Source: Fistulifera solaris
Taxonomy: Eukaryota; Bacillariophyta; Bacillariophyceae; Naviculales; Stauroneidaceae
Length of the DNA: 64,000 bases
Assembly: GCA_030295235.1 (NCBI GenBank)
Contig: AP026155.1
Span: forward strand, 62,001 to 126,000
Direction of reading: 5' to 3'
Below the pieces are notes generated by a model that worked only from the letters and a program-made list of their open reading frames with translations, did no database searches and was not told the DNA's origin. This document shows positions 41,788 through 52,586 of the stretch, one piece after another; the stretch's first letter is position 1; the number at the start of each line of letters is the position of its first letter. A program made the position numbers and the translations under genes.

Positions 41788-42162
41788 ATGCTTTTACGTC
41801 GCTGGCTTACATCGGTGATGGGGATAGGCTGTTCTGGTCCTCCTCCGACTCGAAGAAAGATTCACGTGGAGTGCAATCATTCCGAGACGCATCACAGCAT
41901 GGTGCATGGACTCGAATCGTCGTTTCCGGGTGAAATGGTGCAAGTAGAGGTCACTGGAGTCGATAGACAGTACGTCGGAATCTTTCATTGTTGCTTTTGT
42001 CCTCCGGGTAAGCAAAACAATCATCATCGTTACGATAATGACTGGTTTAATATCACAACGTGGGAAAGTGAATTGACGCGATGGGCTCAAAACATTCGTG
42101 ACGATGTCGAACACTGTGCGATTGTACTTGAGCCAGACAACTCCATAGTCACCTCGCTGTAA
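41788..42162 (+). CDS. Small Cys-containing protein, twin 2
   Basis: 124 residues. It has a basic, hydrophobic start (MLLRRWLTSVMGIGCSGPPP), then KIHVECNHSETHH, EVTGVDRQYVGIFHCCFCPP, and a C-terminal half with no clear feature. GCSGP, the V-x-C strand and CCxCxP match the twin at 41083. No family known; the His/Cys content would allow metal binding, which is only a guess. Same strand as its twin, about 390 bases downstream. Confidence 0.6.
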   Translation: MLLRRWLTSVMGIGCSGPPPTRRKIHVECNHSETHHSMVHGLESSFPGEMVQVEVTGVDRQYVGIFHCCFCPPGKQNNHHRYDNDWFNITTWESELTRWAQNIRDDVEHCAIVLEPDNSIVTSL

Positions 42163-43357
42163 GAGCTGTAAGAGTAAATATTTGGAGCGCGTTTAGTTGA
42201 TCATTCATTTCCAAATTAAACATCTTGTGACCATTTTTGAAAGCAGACTGGCCGGCTAAAACCGTCATTATTTGTCATTTGTCCTTCTTGCAAAAAAATT
42301 CTCTGTTACGAATGTTGTGTTTCTATTCTACTATAGACCGATGTAGTAGTCTTGGATGCTGACGCCTAAAACCAGTGTGATTCGATAAGGTAGTCAGTCT
42401 TTCTAGATGGCCATGCGTCATACGTCGCTATCACTTTCACGAGTTTGTTTGAATGCAATGTCTTAATAGTGCTACGCGTACTACGAACTAACGTTGCTCA
42501 TTCGCACTACCAGGTACTGGTAAAAAGCGATGTTCACAATTCATTCGCAATCGAAACGAAAAAAGAGCGAAGATACAACGCTTCGTTGCTTTTTCCGACA
42601 TGGATATTTCCTAAAAATAAACGATAATCGACATCAAAGTAATTCAAGTATGTTGAACGCATAAAAGATAGAACGCTTCAAATGAAATAACAAATTTAAA
42701 GTGTGAATTTGTGGTGCACAGTCTAGGTAGATTCAGAATGAGGCTGCTAACATAACATCAATCGTTCTGCAAGCTTTGTCTTATCAACGAACTAGTACTG
42801 GTAAATCCATAATGGCGAAACACTTTGAAAAAAAGTTGCAGCAATATTTACTATTCGCCAAAGTGTAAGCGACCTTTTATCACGACTGGATTTCAGTCAT
42901 GAATCAAGATTTTTCCGAGCCAGACTTTTGTTGAACCAAAGTTCGTCCTAACCTGTACTTGCACTTGTTTGGTACAAGGTAAATTTGTCTCTAAAAGGTC
43001 TCTCCGTGTTTTATTTTTCACTAGAATTTGCATCGATCAATGGCATTATCGCTGTCTTAAATACTTCGATAATTCGAAATATTTTCAGCTATGCGCCATA
43101 ATCGATGTTAGGGTTTGTGTTAACTCATTTGTCTGGCATACGTCCGTTTTCTCGATTTACAGTCACGAAACGTTTCCAACCAAGCGCGTTGCTTTTTTCC
43201 TCCTTTCAATTTTACTCGGAGTACTTTATTGTAGTAACGCAATCGATCGCGAAGAAGAAAACTACACCTGAACTTTGCAATCGTTAAGCATTCTTAACCT
43301 CTCCCAGGTATAGCGTTTAGCTTTTATTTATTTGTTAATTACTCAGTATTCATCATC
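42163..43357. other. Intergenic with one palindromic repeat copy
   Basis: AT-rich, no gene recognised. Carries the best-preserved minus-strand member of the dispersed palindrome family at 42881-42940. Open frames at 42445-42627 and 42969-43271 show no coding signature. Confidence 0.5.
42881..42940 (-). repeat. Dispersed palindromic repeat, copy 5
   Basis: Core CACGACTGGATTTCAGTCATGA (42881-42902) continued by ATCAAGATTTTTCCGAGCCAGACTT. On the other strand this is AGTCTGGCTCGG followed by a T/A-rich link and TCATGACTGAAATCCAGTCGTG, the same order as the two copies near 59.7 kb. Confidence 0.7.
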
Positions 43358-45385
43358 ATGGGAAAAGGAAAGGCAAAAATCATGAAAATGGTGAACAAAA
43401 AGGCCAAAAAGAGTAAAAGCGAACTCTCCGCGCGACAACGATGGAGCGGCGGCAACGAACTCGATCCGCAACAACCACCTGCGAGGTTTTGACTTTGGTT
43501 TTAATTCTGTCGAAGAGTCAGCAAAAAAGACAAACAAGAAGAAAAAGAAGAAAAAGAAGAAGGACAAGTCAAACGAGTCAAAAAGCGGACAACATTTTAA
43601 AAAGGAACAAAACCAACAAAGAGACGCCAACAATTCCACTACTACCGCAACTCTTGACCGTATCAAAAGTTCAGATAGATCATCTCCTTGGCTGGAAGCA
43701 CAAGCCACTGCTATAACGGAAGCGAGCGGAAGAGCACAGCAGCGCCCGCACAAGCGTTCCCGGTCTGTTGCTAATTTACCGACTGTGAATATTCCGACAG
43801 ACTTACTGGATGAAGAATTGATGGCATTTGCTGCTTATGTGCAATTGACTCCAGAAGAGCAAGCAGCACGAGAAGCTCTAGTACAGTCCTTGCAAGAAGT
43901 TGCGGCGAATCAACAACAGGAAGTGCGTGTTTTTGGATCCTTTGCCACGCCCCAAGTGTGTGTCTTTTCCTCCGATATTGATATTGCTTTGTGGGGTGCC
44001 ATTTCGGATCCACCGGCACCAGCTCCGAAAGTTAAAGCAGCTCCCACTTCGGAACAATTGGAACAAGAACGCAAACGCCAACGAATAGAGTCGTGGAGGG
44101 CGGCTTTGGCGCAAGTAGACGCGGCCAACGAAACGGTACCGGATGGTGTGCGGCATGCTTCAGTGGGAAGTTTACAGGAAGCGCTTTCTACCACCAAATC
44201 AATAGAAGAAGATGCGTGTCCTACTTTTGTAATCGATCGGGTCGGGTTTGTTGCGGATTCGTCAGATCCAGTCATTGAAGATACGACCACCGCTCAACCG
44301 CCGATATCCCCTTCTCATGAGTCTTTTGACGAAAGTGACAATGACTCAGCGGATAAGATGGAATCTTTTCAACGCTCTCAGTCAAGGTTATCCGAAGTGC
44401 AACCTAGCTATAACCGATATGTCAGTCTCTCGTCGGAAAGTTCGGATGATGAGAGTGTTTTGGACGACGAAGACGATACGAATGTCGATAACATGCAAGT
44501 ATCATTTTTTAACAATCCGCTGCAAGCCCGAGTGGGTCCAACGGGGCGGATACGTAATAAGGTTTTAGATGCTTTGGGTTCCTTTCGACAAGACCTACGC
44601 TCCATGAACTCGAAATGGATTCGGAAGGTCACGTTCATAACGAAAGCTCGTGTACCTATTTTGAAGATGGATACGATACTGGGTGTGGAAGTCGATGTGG
44701 CGATTGGAGGGCATAATGGGACAGATACAAGTCAATTTGCGGCAAAACAAAGTGAACTCTACAAGAGGTATGCGAGTCTGTGGTGTATCTTTTGTTATAG
44801 ATTGTCCTTCGGTCAAGTCTTCTTACGACCGCTTTAGCTTTTCTACCGTCGTTTTGTTTTTAAAGGCATTGTTGCATCAGCATCGTCTTGACGTTCCGTT
44901 TACGGGGGGTTTGGGGAGCTACAAATTGTACGTTTTAGTAGCGTATCATATCCAGCAACACATGTTAGCAGGTGGTCAAGATGAGCCGGGAGAAGTTCTC
45001 ATGAGCTTCTTTTTCCGTTTCGGAGACATTCATGGCTTCAGTCACGTTTCACAGAGATGCCGAACAAGGTTGAGGCAGCATGAACCTCTTTATTACCAAG
45101 ACGATACCATGGCTGACCTTTCCAACGTATTTAATCTGGAATTGTGCAGGGGATTATTCCGGCGCTCTTGGGATTTGCTTCTGAAAACTCTGACAACAAC
45201 AAAAAAAATCAAAGGGGACGAGATCGCCTGTGTTGCGTCATCTGATTGACGGTCACCAAATTCATGCTCAGCGAAATCTTTGTCAGATTCAAACTGCACA
45301 AGTTGCTAAGAAACTATTGCCAGCAAAACGGAAGATTGTCGACGAGGCTAGCGTACCCGCGATAAAGCGACTTCGTTTCTCATGA
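43358..45385 (+). CDS. Trf4/PAPD5-type noncanonical nucleotidyltransferase
   Basis: About 658 residues. The model removes one extra base near 43475-43479 and one in the A8 run at 45201-45208, and splices a short 49-base GT..AG intron (44752-44800). Without the intron, a single extra base near 44765 would also keep the frame. The catalytic core is VFGSFATPQVCVFSSDIDIALWG (GS and DxD) with the third Asp in VEVDVAIGG, followed by the central domain (TVVLFLKALL..GGLGSYKLYVLVAYHIQ). Long acidic Ser-rich inserts (44000-44500) split the DxD strand from the third Asp. The family adds short A-tails to nuclear RNAs to mark them for exosome decay (Trf4/5, PAPD5). The N and C ends are basic, suggesting nuclear location. 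Confidence 0.75.
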
Positions 45386-45732
45386 ATCGCATTCTAAACA
45401 TGAAGCGAGTTCTTTTGCGGTCGAATGTGCGAGCTGAGACGGATAAACCACAGCACGATCTGCTAAATTGTTGGATTGAGATTATCAATTCGATATCGAT
45501 AAGATTTAGAGGGGACGCAAAATGCTCGTGACCATTCTCAGATATCGCAAGTCCAGGAGGACGATTTTGACGTTTGACTAGTAGGTATTAAGTAGTTTAT
45601 TTCAAAACTCTCTGTCAACGCATCTCGCAGCACAACATGCTATTGTCTGTCGTTAAAATTTGTATTGTGTATCGAATGTGCAACGAAAGTCGAGGCAAAA
45701 GTTTGCTCCGCTTTATATCAGATCTCGCTTGA
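45386..45732. other. Intergenic between convergent genes
   Basis: 3' spacer of the nucleotidyltransferase (plus) and the first expansin-like gene (minus). Nothing recognised. Confidence 0.45.
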
Positions 45733-46649
45733 TTACGAGCACTGTGAACTTGTCGCAACCGGCCACCTTCCACCGAAACAGCCCGAGACTTCTTCGACAG
45801 TCCCGTCACGATATGTGAGAGCAAACGAAGTAGCACCCGATTGTCCGTCCAAATTGGCAGCCCACGTGGCTCCTGATACACGGCTTAGATGAATCCTTTT
45901 TCCACCGAGATTCATAGAGACGGCTTTGACACTCGTGTGCCCTCCGGCAACCAAAACTTTGGTATAAAACGCATTGTCACCAGTTAACACTACGACTGTT
46001 GGGGGTGTAAAAATGCAGTCGACTCGTTTAAAGTAAACCGGAAAGATACCACCTACTGAGTTCCCTGTGATCTCTTCAAAGACTTCCGGTTGACAGTCAA
46101 ATCCCCTTATGTCACCATGGTTGATGACTTGAACGGTTGCTTTACCAGCACGGCCTGGATTGGTCGCTTTCTCTCCAGTATATGTAATCTCGTAGCAGGT
46201 GCCACATTCAAGGCCGTCTTGGAACATTTCGATAGGTACCGCGCATACTCTTGTACCGTTAAATGTATACGGCTCCAACCAGCTGCTTCCCTGAGCAATA
46301 GACGCTGGCTGCGTCAGTTGACACGAGCCTGGTGGTATCGGGTGGGTTGGTGTTTGCCATCGTGTCATTACTGCCTTGACTGCAATCCGTCGTCGAATGA
46401 AAAGATAGTGAGCACTCTAGATAACAGAGCAGAAAACACGTCTTTTTTTGCTTAAAAATACTTACCGCTTCCGGCAGGAATGCTTATTTGTTCGTTGTCA
46501 CCAGGGATGCTATTCTCAAAGTCCACTTCGTCGCGGGGGCTAGCAAAGTCACATACGTCTTGCAGCCATCGCTCTGCATGACTGTGAGGTATGCAGCCAA
46601 AGGCCAAAAACGCAAAGATTGCTATTTTTTCAACCCGACTCTTCATCAT
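45733..46649 (-). CDS. Secreted expansin-like protein 1
   Basis: Exons 46466-46649 and 45733-46379, with an 86-base intron, give 276 residues. A signal peptide (KIAIFAFLAFGCIPHSHA) leads to a mature start ERWLQ. Exon 2 has a double-psi beta-barrel: CGTCYEITYTGE, HGDIRGFDCQPEVFEEIT with the likely active Asp, and GGIFPVYFKRVDC. A C-terminal beta-sandwich follows, FYTKVLVAGGHTSVKAVSM..GATWAAN..FALTYRDGT, as in expansin-type CBM63. The family loosens or binds cell-wall polymers without hydrolysis; in a silica-walled alga the target may be the organic matrix or mucilage. The splice acceptor is placed so that VKAVMTRW matches the neighbours; an in-phase alternative nine bases later is possible. 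Confidence 0.72.
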
Positions 46650-47335
46650 CGTCAAATTTGTCGATGGATTGGAAAAGGTTTCCTCTCTCATTATTTGTTT
46701 TGTGCATCCGTGAGACACGCCGATAATAGATGTTCACGGACAACCGTTTGCTGAATCTTTACAGCAAGAAAGGGCATATATAACTGGTGATAAGCCTAAA
46801 CGGACCGCAATTTTATTGGTACTGCGTTCCATATTTCATTCTTGAGCCTCGGAAAACAAAAAAATCCAAGGCTTAAGCTAAAAATGCTAGACTACTGCTC
46901 GGCCGAAAGTGGAGTAGCACGTACAGAATGACCAAATCGGAAACGTCGTGATGGACAATCAACACTTGCAACTTCGACATTGAAACATGCGATTTACAAT
47001 CATTACGATAGTACATGCTCGCCTTCGGACATCCGTTTTCGCTTTGTCTCCACGCTCCACGCATCCCAAAAAATCCCCTCATTATCTGGTATCGTCTCCC
47101 ATCAATCACTCGACTGCATTAACAATTACAAGCAAGCATCCTCTGTTAAACCGATCCAAACTACGCAAGAACACACTCATGACAGATACCTTCAAGAATT
47201 TTAGTAGTGAAGGAAGCTAGAGCTACGATAGACTGATTGATGACAAAGAATATGAGTTGGTTCTTCTTATAAATTGAGGGATGGCGCAAAGCGTGCCGTT
47301 TGGCCAAGTTTCGTTATGGATTGATGATAAAGTGC
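46650..47335. other. Intergenic between expansin-like genes 1 and 2
   Basis: Promoter of gene 1 and 3' side of gene 2. No gene recognised. Confidence 0.45.
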
Positions 47336-48254
47336 TCATGAGCATTGCGAACTTGTCGCGACAGGCCATTTTCCATCGAAACACCCGGAAACGGTTTCGA
47401 CTGTGCCGTCACGATATGTGAGGGCGAACGAAGTAGCACCCGATTTTCCCTCGAGCTTGGTACCCCAGGTGGCACCTGACACCCGAGTTAAGTTAAATCT
47501 CTTTCCGCCTAGGGTCATCGAGACGGCCCTGACTCCCGTGTGTCCTCCAGCCACTAGCACTTTGGTATAGAAAGCATTGTTACCGGTTAACACAACCACT
47601 GTCGGTGGTGTGAATTTGCATTCGACACGCTTGAAATAGATGGGAAAGATGCCGCCTACTGAGTTACCCGTAATTTCTTGGAACACTTCAGGTTGACAAT
47701 CGAAGCCTCGAATATCTCCGTGATTGATAACTTGAACGATTGCCTTGCCAGCACGGCCTGGATTGGTCGCCTTCTCTCCAGTGTATGTGACCTCGTAGCA
47801 GGTGCTACATTCCAAGCCAGCCTGAAACATTGCAGTCGGCACAGCGCACACTCTTGTACCGTTTAACGCGTATGGTTCTAACCAAGCTCTTCCCTCCGCA
47901 ATGGAAGGGTCTTGGGTGAGCTGACAAGAACCTGGTGGTATGGCATAGCCCGGCGTCTGCCACCTTGTCATAACACCTTTGGCTGCCAAAAGCGACACGG
48001 AGACGCAGATTGATGTTAAGTAATGGCGAGTGTAGGAAAGCAAATCGATACAAAAACATAAGGATAGACTTACTGGCTCCAACAGGGATGCTTAATTGTC
48101 CCTCAGGGACGTTGTTGCCCGGATCATCTATTTCGTCCGAAGGACCGCCTGTCACGCCACAAGAAACTTGTAGCCATCGCTCTGCATGACTTAGGGGCAA
48201 GCTCCCCACTATCAACAAGGTGAAAATAACGCTGGAAAAGTGTTTGGCTTTCAT
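47336..48254 (-). CDS. Secreted expansin-like protein 2
   Basis: Exons 48074-48254 and 47336-47982, with a 91-base intron, give 275 residues. Exon 2 has exactly the same length as in gene 1. Signal peptide SVIFTLLIVGSLPLSHA, mature start ERWLQVSCG. The double-psi barrel parts CSTCYEVTYTGE, HGDIRGFDCQPEVFQEIT and GGIFPIYFKRVEC are followed by the sandwich FYTKVLVAGGHTGVRAVSM. It is very close to gene 1, with matching intron position and phase, so a recent tandem copy. Same expected role in wall or extracellular matrix. Confidence 0.72.
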
Positions 48255-48881
48255 GATGATTAGTTTTCGTGAGAAATAATTGCAGACGATCGACAATTCA
48301 AACGTTGCGTTTTGTGTTTAGTGGTGAGTGAGAACATTAAAATCGGTCGAAAAAATGGGGTAAGGTGGGGCTATAGTACAAATGACGGTTATAAGAATTT
48401 TGATGATGACTTCCCCACAAGTTTTCAAAGAGCGCATGTGCTTCGCATTTTCCAGTCAACGGTAAGAATTAGGAACAACGGTCGGAATGAATCTTGGTTC
48501 TTGTTTGAATGGATACTTGGTCGTGGTGGTAATCTTACGCCTCAACCTTGCCTCAACCTTATTGATTTATGCCCTTTCTACAAGATATGGAAGTCGGAGT
48601 GCTGAATGAGGCATTTGCCAATTAATGAAGAGCAAAGCACGGATCAGACATCAGACTGATCCTCATCATCACACGGAGTCGCCCTTGACTTCATCTTTCT
48701 ATCAAGCACCACGTCAATCTCAACTAAGTATGGAACAGGTAAACACCATTTCAAAAATTACGTTATCTAATCGGTTGTCAATGGTTACCTTGAAGCTACT
48801 AGCTCGCACATTTTTTGCGGCTACAAGCTATTGGTAAAATCTACTCCGAATTTTGCTTGTCTAGCTAGGCTTTGTGTTTAG
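48255..48881. other. Intergenic between expansin-like genes 2 and 3
   Basis: Nothing coding recognised; the open frame 48312-48605 has no motif. Confidence 0.45.
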
Positions 48882-49797
48882 CTAATTTATGCACTGAGAG
48901 CTGGTTGCGACGGGCCAACTACCTCCAAAGCAACCTAGCAATTCAGCGCTAGTGTCGTCTCGATAAGTTATAGTAAATGTGGTTGCCCCCTTTCTTCCTG
49001 TCAGGGAAGTCGCCCAAGTTGCTCCTCCACTCCTTTGAAGATTATATCTTTGTCCGTCGACTGTCATTGACATAGCCTTGACACCCGTGTGTCCGCCGAC
49101 TACCAACACCTTGGTATACCACGCATTGTTTCCGTCTAGAACGACGACTGTGGGGCCCGTCTCGGCGCAATCAACTTGTTTGTAGTAAACTGGAAATACG
49201 CCGGTCGTAGCTCCAGTAATTTCTTTGAATACATCAACAAAGCAATCGAATTCCTTCGCCGACCCGCTATCAACAACTTGAATAACCGCACTTCCCGGGC
49301 GACCGGGATCCGAAGCTGGCTCTCCAGTGTAGGTGATTTTATAACATGTACCGCAACTCATTCCATTGGCTCTTAATCTGTCGTCTACGGCGCAATATCG
49401 TTTGTTTGTTGTCACGTATGGTTTTAACCACGCATTTCCTTTAGCCACAGACGTAGGATGGGCCATTTCACAAGAGCTCCCTTGAACATCGGTTGGATTT
49501 GTCGTCCACATTGTCATCAATCCTTTAGTTCCGAGATCGCCATCATCGGGGGCTAAAAAATAGGTGTCATGCTTGAGAAACTAAAATCGAGTTGGATAAA
49601 TTGAGGTTATTTGAAGTGTACTCACTGTTGTCAGGGATATCGTTGTCGTTGTCATTTTCATTGTCGTCCTGACCATTGTTATTACCCAGACTTTGGCCAC
49701 ACCCGACAAGCCACCGTTGGGCATGAACAGATGGAACACTCAGCGCCATCAGGGCGAGTGAGAAAGAACTTAAAAGGCAACGTTTTTGCATTGTCAT
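48882..49797 (-). CDS. Secreted expansin-like protein 3
   Basis: Exons 49626-49797 and 48882-49552, with a 73-base intron, give 280 residues. Signal peptide CLLSSFSLALMALSVPSVHA, mature start QRWLVGCGQ, then an Asn/Asp-rich spacer. Exon 2 keeps the barrel (CGTCYKITYTGEPA, SGSAKEFDCFVDVFKEIT, GVFPVYYKQVDC) and the sandwich (WYTKVLVVGGHTGVKAMSM). It is clearly homologous to genes 1 and 2 but more diverged, and it shares the intron in the same phase. Third of three on the same strand. Expected extracellular. Confidence 0.72.
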
Positions 49798-50259
49798 TTC
49801 GAATTAACAGAATCGAAGAATCGTTTTGATTTGTGGTTTGTGGTGATGTTGTGCTGGATGAGCAAAGATTTATTGTTCTCAGAAAATTGTGGTGGTTAGT
49901 TTGGCAAGAACGCAAACATGAGGTTTCATTAATGCAAATGTCTGTGCCCGCGTCCAGAAACGCAAAGGGAAAGCTTGTACACTCTAGCAAAGTGTAGGAA
50001 CATCAGCCTTCTAAGTGGTCTTGACCCTTTCTTGGGTTCAGCCTGATGTCTTGGCTGACATTATTGCCCTAGCTTGGTTGGAAATTCTGCACCGGTCGGA
50101 GAGACCCGAGACATCGGAGAAGATTATCCGCTAACCTTGTTCCACCGAAAACGAAACAGGCATGCTTTTGCTAGGGCTAGTGCAGCCGCATGCTGCAACA
50201 AAATTATACCTAATTCATTTGCAGCTTAACGAGATGACAAGTTGCTTGAGCAACAAGTG
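49798..50259. other. Intergenic, no gene seen
   Basis: Promoter of expansin-like gene 3 and 3' side of the isochorismatase-like gene. No feature recognised. Confidence 0.45.
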
Positions 50260-52118
50260 CTATGTCGCTGTGCACGTGGCTTCCGGCGATACTTTAGTAG
50301 CCCGGAAATACCCCGAAAGGAATCCGAAGAAGAAAACTAAAGATACCACCTTCCGCAAGTAGCTGTTGCGCAAAACGACCAAAAGGTCAATCGGATCGAC
50401 CCGCAAAGGAAGGATTGCTCCCTCTTTCACTGCAGTTGCGTCTTGAGCTGGCTTTGTAGCGCCTACTATGGGTGCTTCCAGTCGAGACACGCTACCCAAA
50501 GTAATGTGGACCCGTGGTGCCGAGTGATTGCAATGTCGCGTCTTGATCATGTGACTGTAATTTTGGAGGGTTTTGTGACCAATCAAAAGAAGTGAATTGT
50601 GGTGGCAGTAAATGTGTTGCGGCGCGTATTTGCATTCATCAGCATTCTTTGGCTCAAATTCGATGACTCGGCCTTCGCCAAGTGCCACAACAGCCACATA
50701 GTTTATTCGGCGTGTTACCTTGTCCGACGGTAAGTAACATTGATTGTATACATCCTTCAGCTCGTGTGCAGTATTTTGATCATCGGATGTAGACGAAGGG
50801 TGGCCTTTTGTGGATAACCAAGGTTCGCTGTGCCCTCGGTCGATGAGCTCGCATTTGTGACTACCGATTTCTCTTCCTGACTATCCGTTGGCTTGACAAG
50901 ACCTACTCGACCCCAGTCCAAAGTTTGATTTATTAGCTCTTCTACGTGATGTTGGACCGGTCGGAAGATCGCAGTAAAAGTTGATGCTTTATCACTCGTC
51001 CATTCATAGTGCAGTCTGTGCTTTGCCCGGACAACTTCGACAATTACCGTGAGCAAAGCATCCGCTTTTTCCGCTTCAAAGACTTCTGGGAGAAGCATAG
51101 AGTCCCCGGCCCCTATTCCGGACAATCGAACACATCCGTCAAATATCAGTCGCTCGGGCTTCGTATCCGTCAGACGTGTCTTGCGTTGTCGTTCCTTCCC
51201 ATCTTCCTTTTTCTCGTCATCCTTCATAAGGCTATCTTTGTTCTGTATACTATAAGGACGTCCCTGTATCGGTACCGAAGGCGCCAGCACTCCATGACAA
51301 AACAGCGCCAGCGAAAAGTAAGTGGCCGGTTGTTGTGCTGCATCTGCTTGTGCCGTCGCATCCGTCAAGGTCGTGACGTATCCCAAATGATTCGCCGAAC
51401 GCACCGTGGCTGCGACACTTTGTGGAGTCGATACTCCTGCTACCATGACGTGTGTGACGTGATGTTGCCGGAGTTGCGCATGCAAGGTGGTTTCGAGAAA
51501 GGCCGAATACCATTGCTTGGTCATAGTGTAGACTCGGGAATGTCGCGACAATAATTCAATCATAGCCGCTGCTTCGGGATGCCACTCACTTCCGTTCGTT
51601 CCCATAGTACAACAGGCTCCCTTACTAAAATACAGTGACCGGATGAAGTAAACGACACCACCGAGTTGCAATGTTTGTTGTGTCAGTTCTCGTATACGCC
51701 TCAATAACGACGTGCGTCGCCGGGTCATGTCAGAAGGTCCTAATAACCCCGATGTTTCATCCAGTACATCATTTTGTAAATCGACTACCAGTAACGCCAG
51801 TCTCTCATTTTCCTGGTTTTGAGTTTGCAACGCTTGTCGTACTTTCGCACGCGCGGCGGGAGATAGGAGTCGAGGTCTCGTCAGTGTCTCCTCTTCCTCG
51901 AGACACCCCGAACTCCAGTCGGAGAGAGGTACATGATGTAAATTTCGACAAGGAGAACTCGGATGTATACAGTCAAATGTATTATCGTCGTTCTCGTCGA
52001 CATTCGGAAGTTGATGATGATTCGAAAAGGAATAGCGCTGCTGGTATCTTTCGAGCAAAAGTTTTCGTGAGGCGGCCCCCTTTTGTTTTGCTTCGGCCTT
52101 TTTCGGTGACAAAGACAT
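50260..52118 (-). CDS. Isochorismatase-like domain fused to AlkB-like domain
   Basis: 619 residues if one missing base is restored in the T4 run at 50806-50809 (joining NLGYPQK to GHPSSTSDD). The first half is an isochorismatase-like hydrolase: LALLVVDLQNDVLDE holds the catalytic Asp and TKQWYSAFLETTLHAQL the Lys. The nucleophile loop reads VMVAGVSTPQSVAATVRSA, with Ser where the family has Cys, so activity is doubtful. The second half looks like the core of an AlkB-type 2-oxoglutarate oxygenase: YVAVVALGEGRVIEFEP, and HNSLLLIGHKTLQNYSHMIK..APRVHITLGS, matching the final metal His and Arg region. The HxD part is not clear. Role unknown; nucleic-acid or metabolite handling is possible. An earlier in-frame stretch to 52283 is leader. 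Confidence 0.6.
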
Positions 52119-52586
52119 GCTAAATGAAGAAAATACGTACTGTAATGAAGAAAAGAGGGAAAAACTAAGATAGATTGATCGTAATAGCAACAAAGATCCT
52201 TTGCTGTGACATCCAGGATTGCAAAAAAAATCATGTCGTGTTTTCAGCGGATCGGAAACCTTTTGGGCGCACACCTTTTTCATTCGCGGTGTGTCCCGGA
52301 CCTCAAGAAAATTTTCCTTTGTCGTATAGGTACCAAAAGAAGTCTCTCATAGTAAACAGTACAAATGCGTCAGTTTCGAAGAAGTTGTGTACGACGATAC
52401 GCAAGATGCCGACGGAAACTGGGCCAAACAGAAAATTACATCAGAAAAGAGGCGGTACCAGGTATAGGTCAGTCAACTCAAATATCTTTTGGGTTTGTTC
52501 ATCGATGTTCTCACAACCATTCTTCTGCTCTACTACTCATCTGGAGTTGCTCGAGCATCGATCCTTCCTTGCTACAGCACATTATC
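52119..52586. other. Divergent promoter region
   Basis: Between the isochorismatase-like gene (minus) and the desaturase (plus). An in-frame ATG at 52365 could extend the desaturase by 74 basic, Cys-rich residues, but this looks like leader. Confidence 0.45.
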
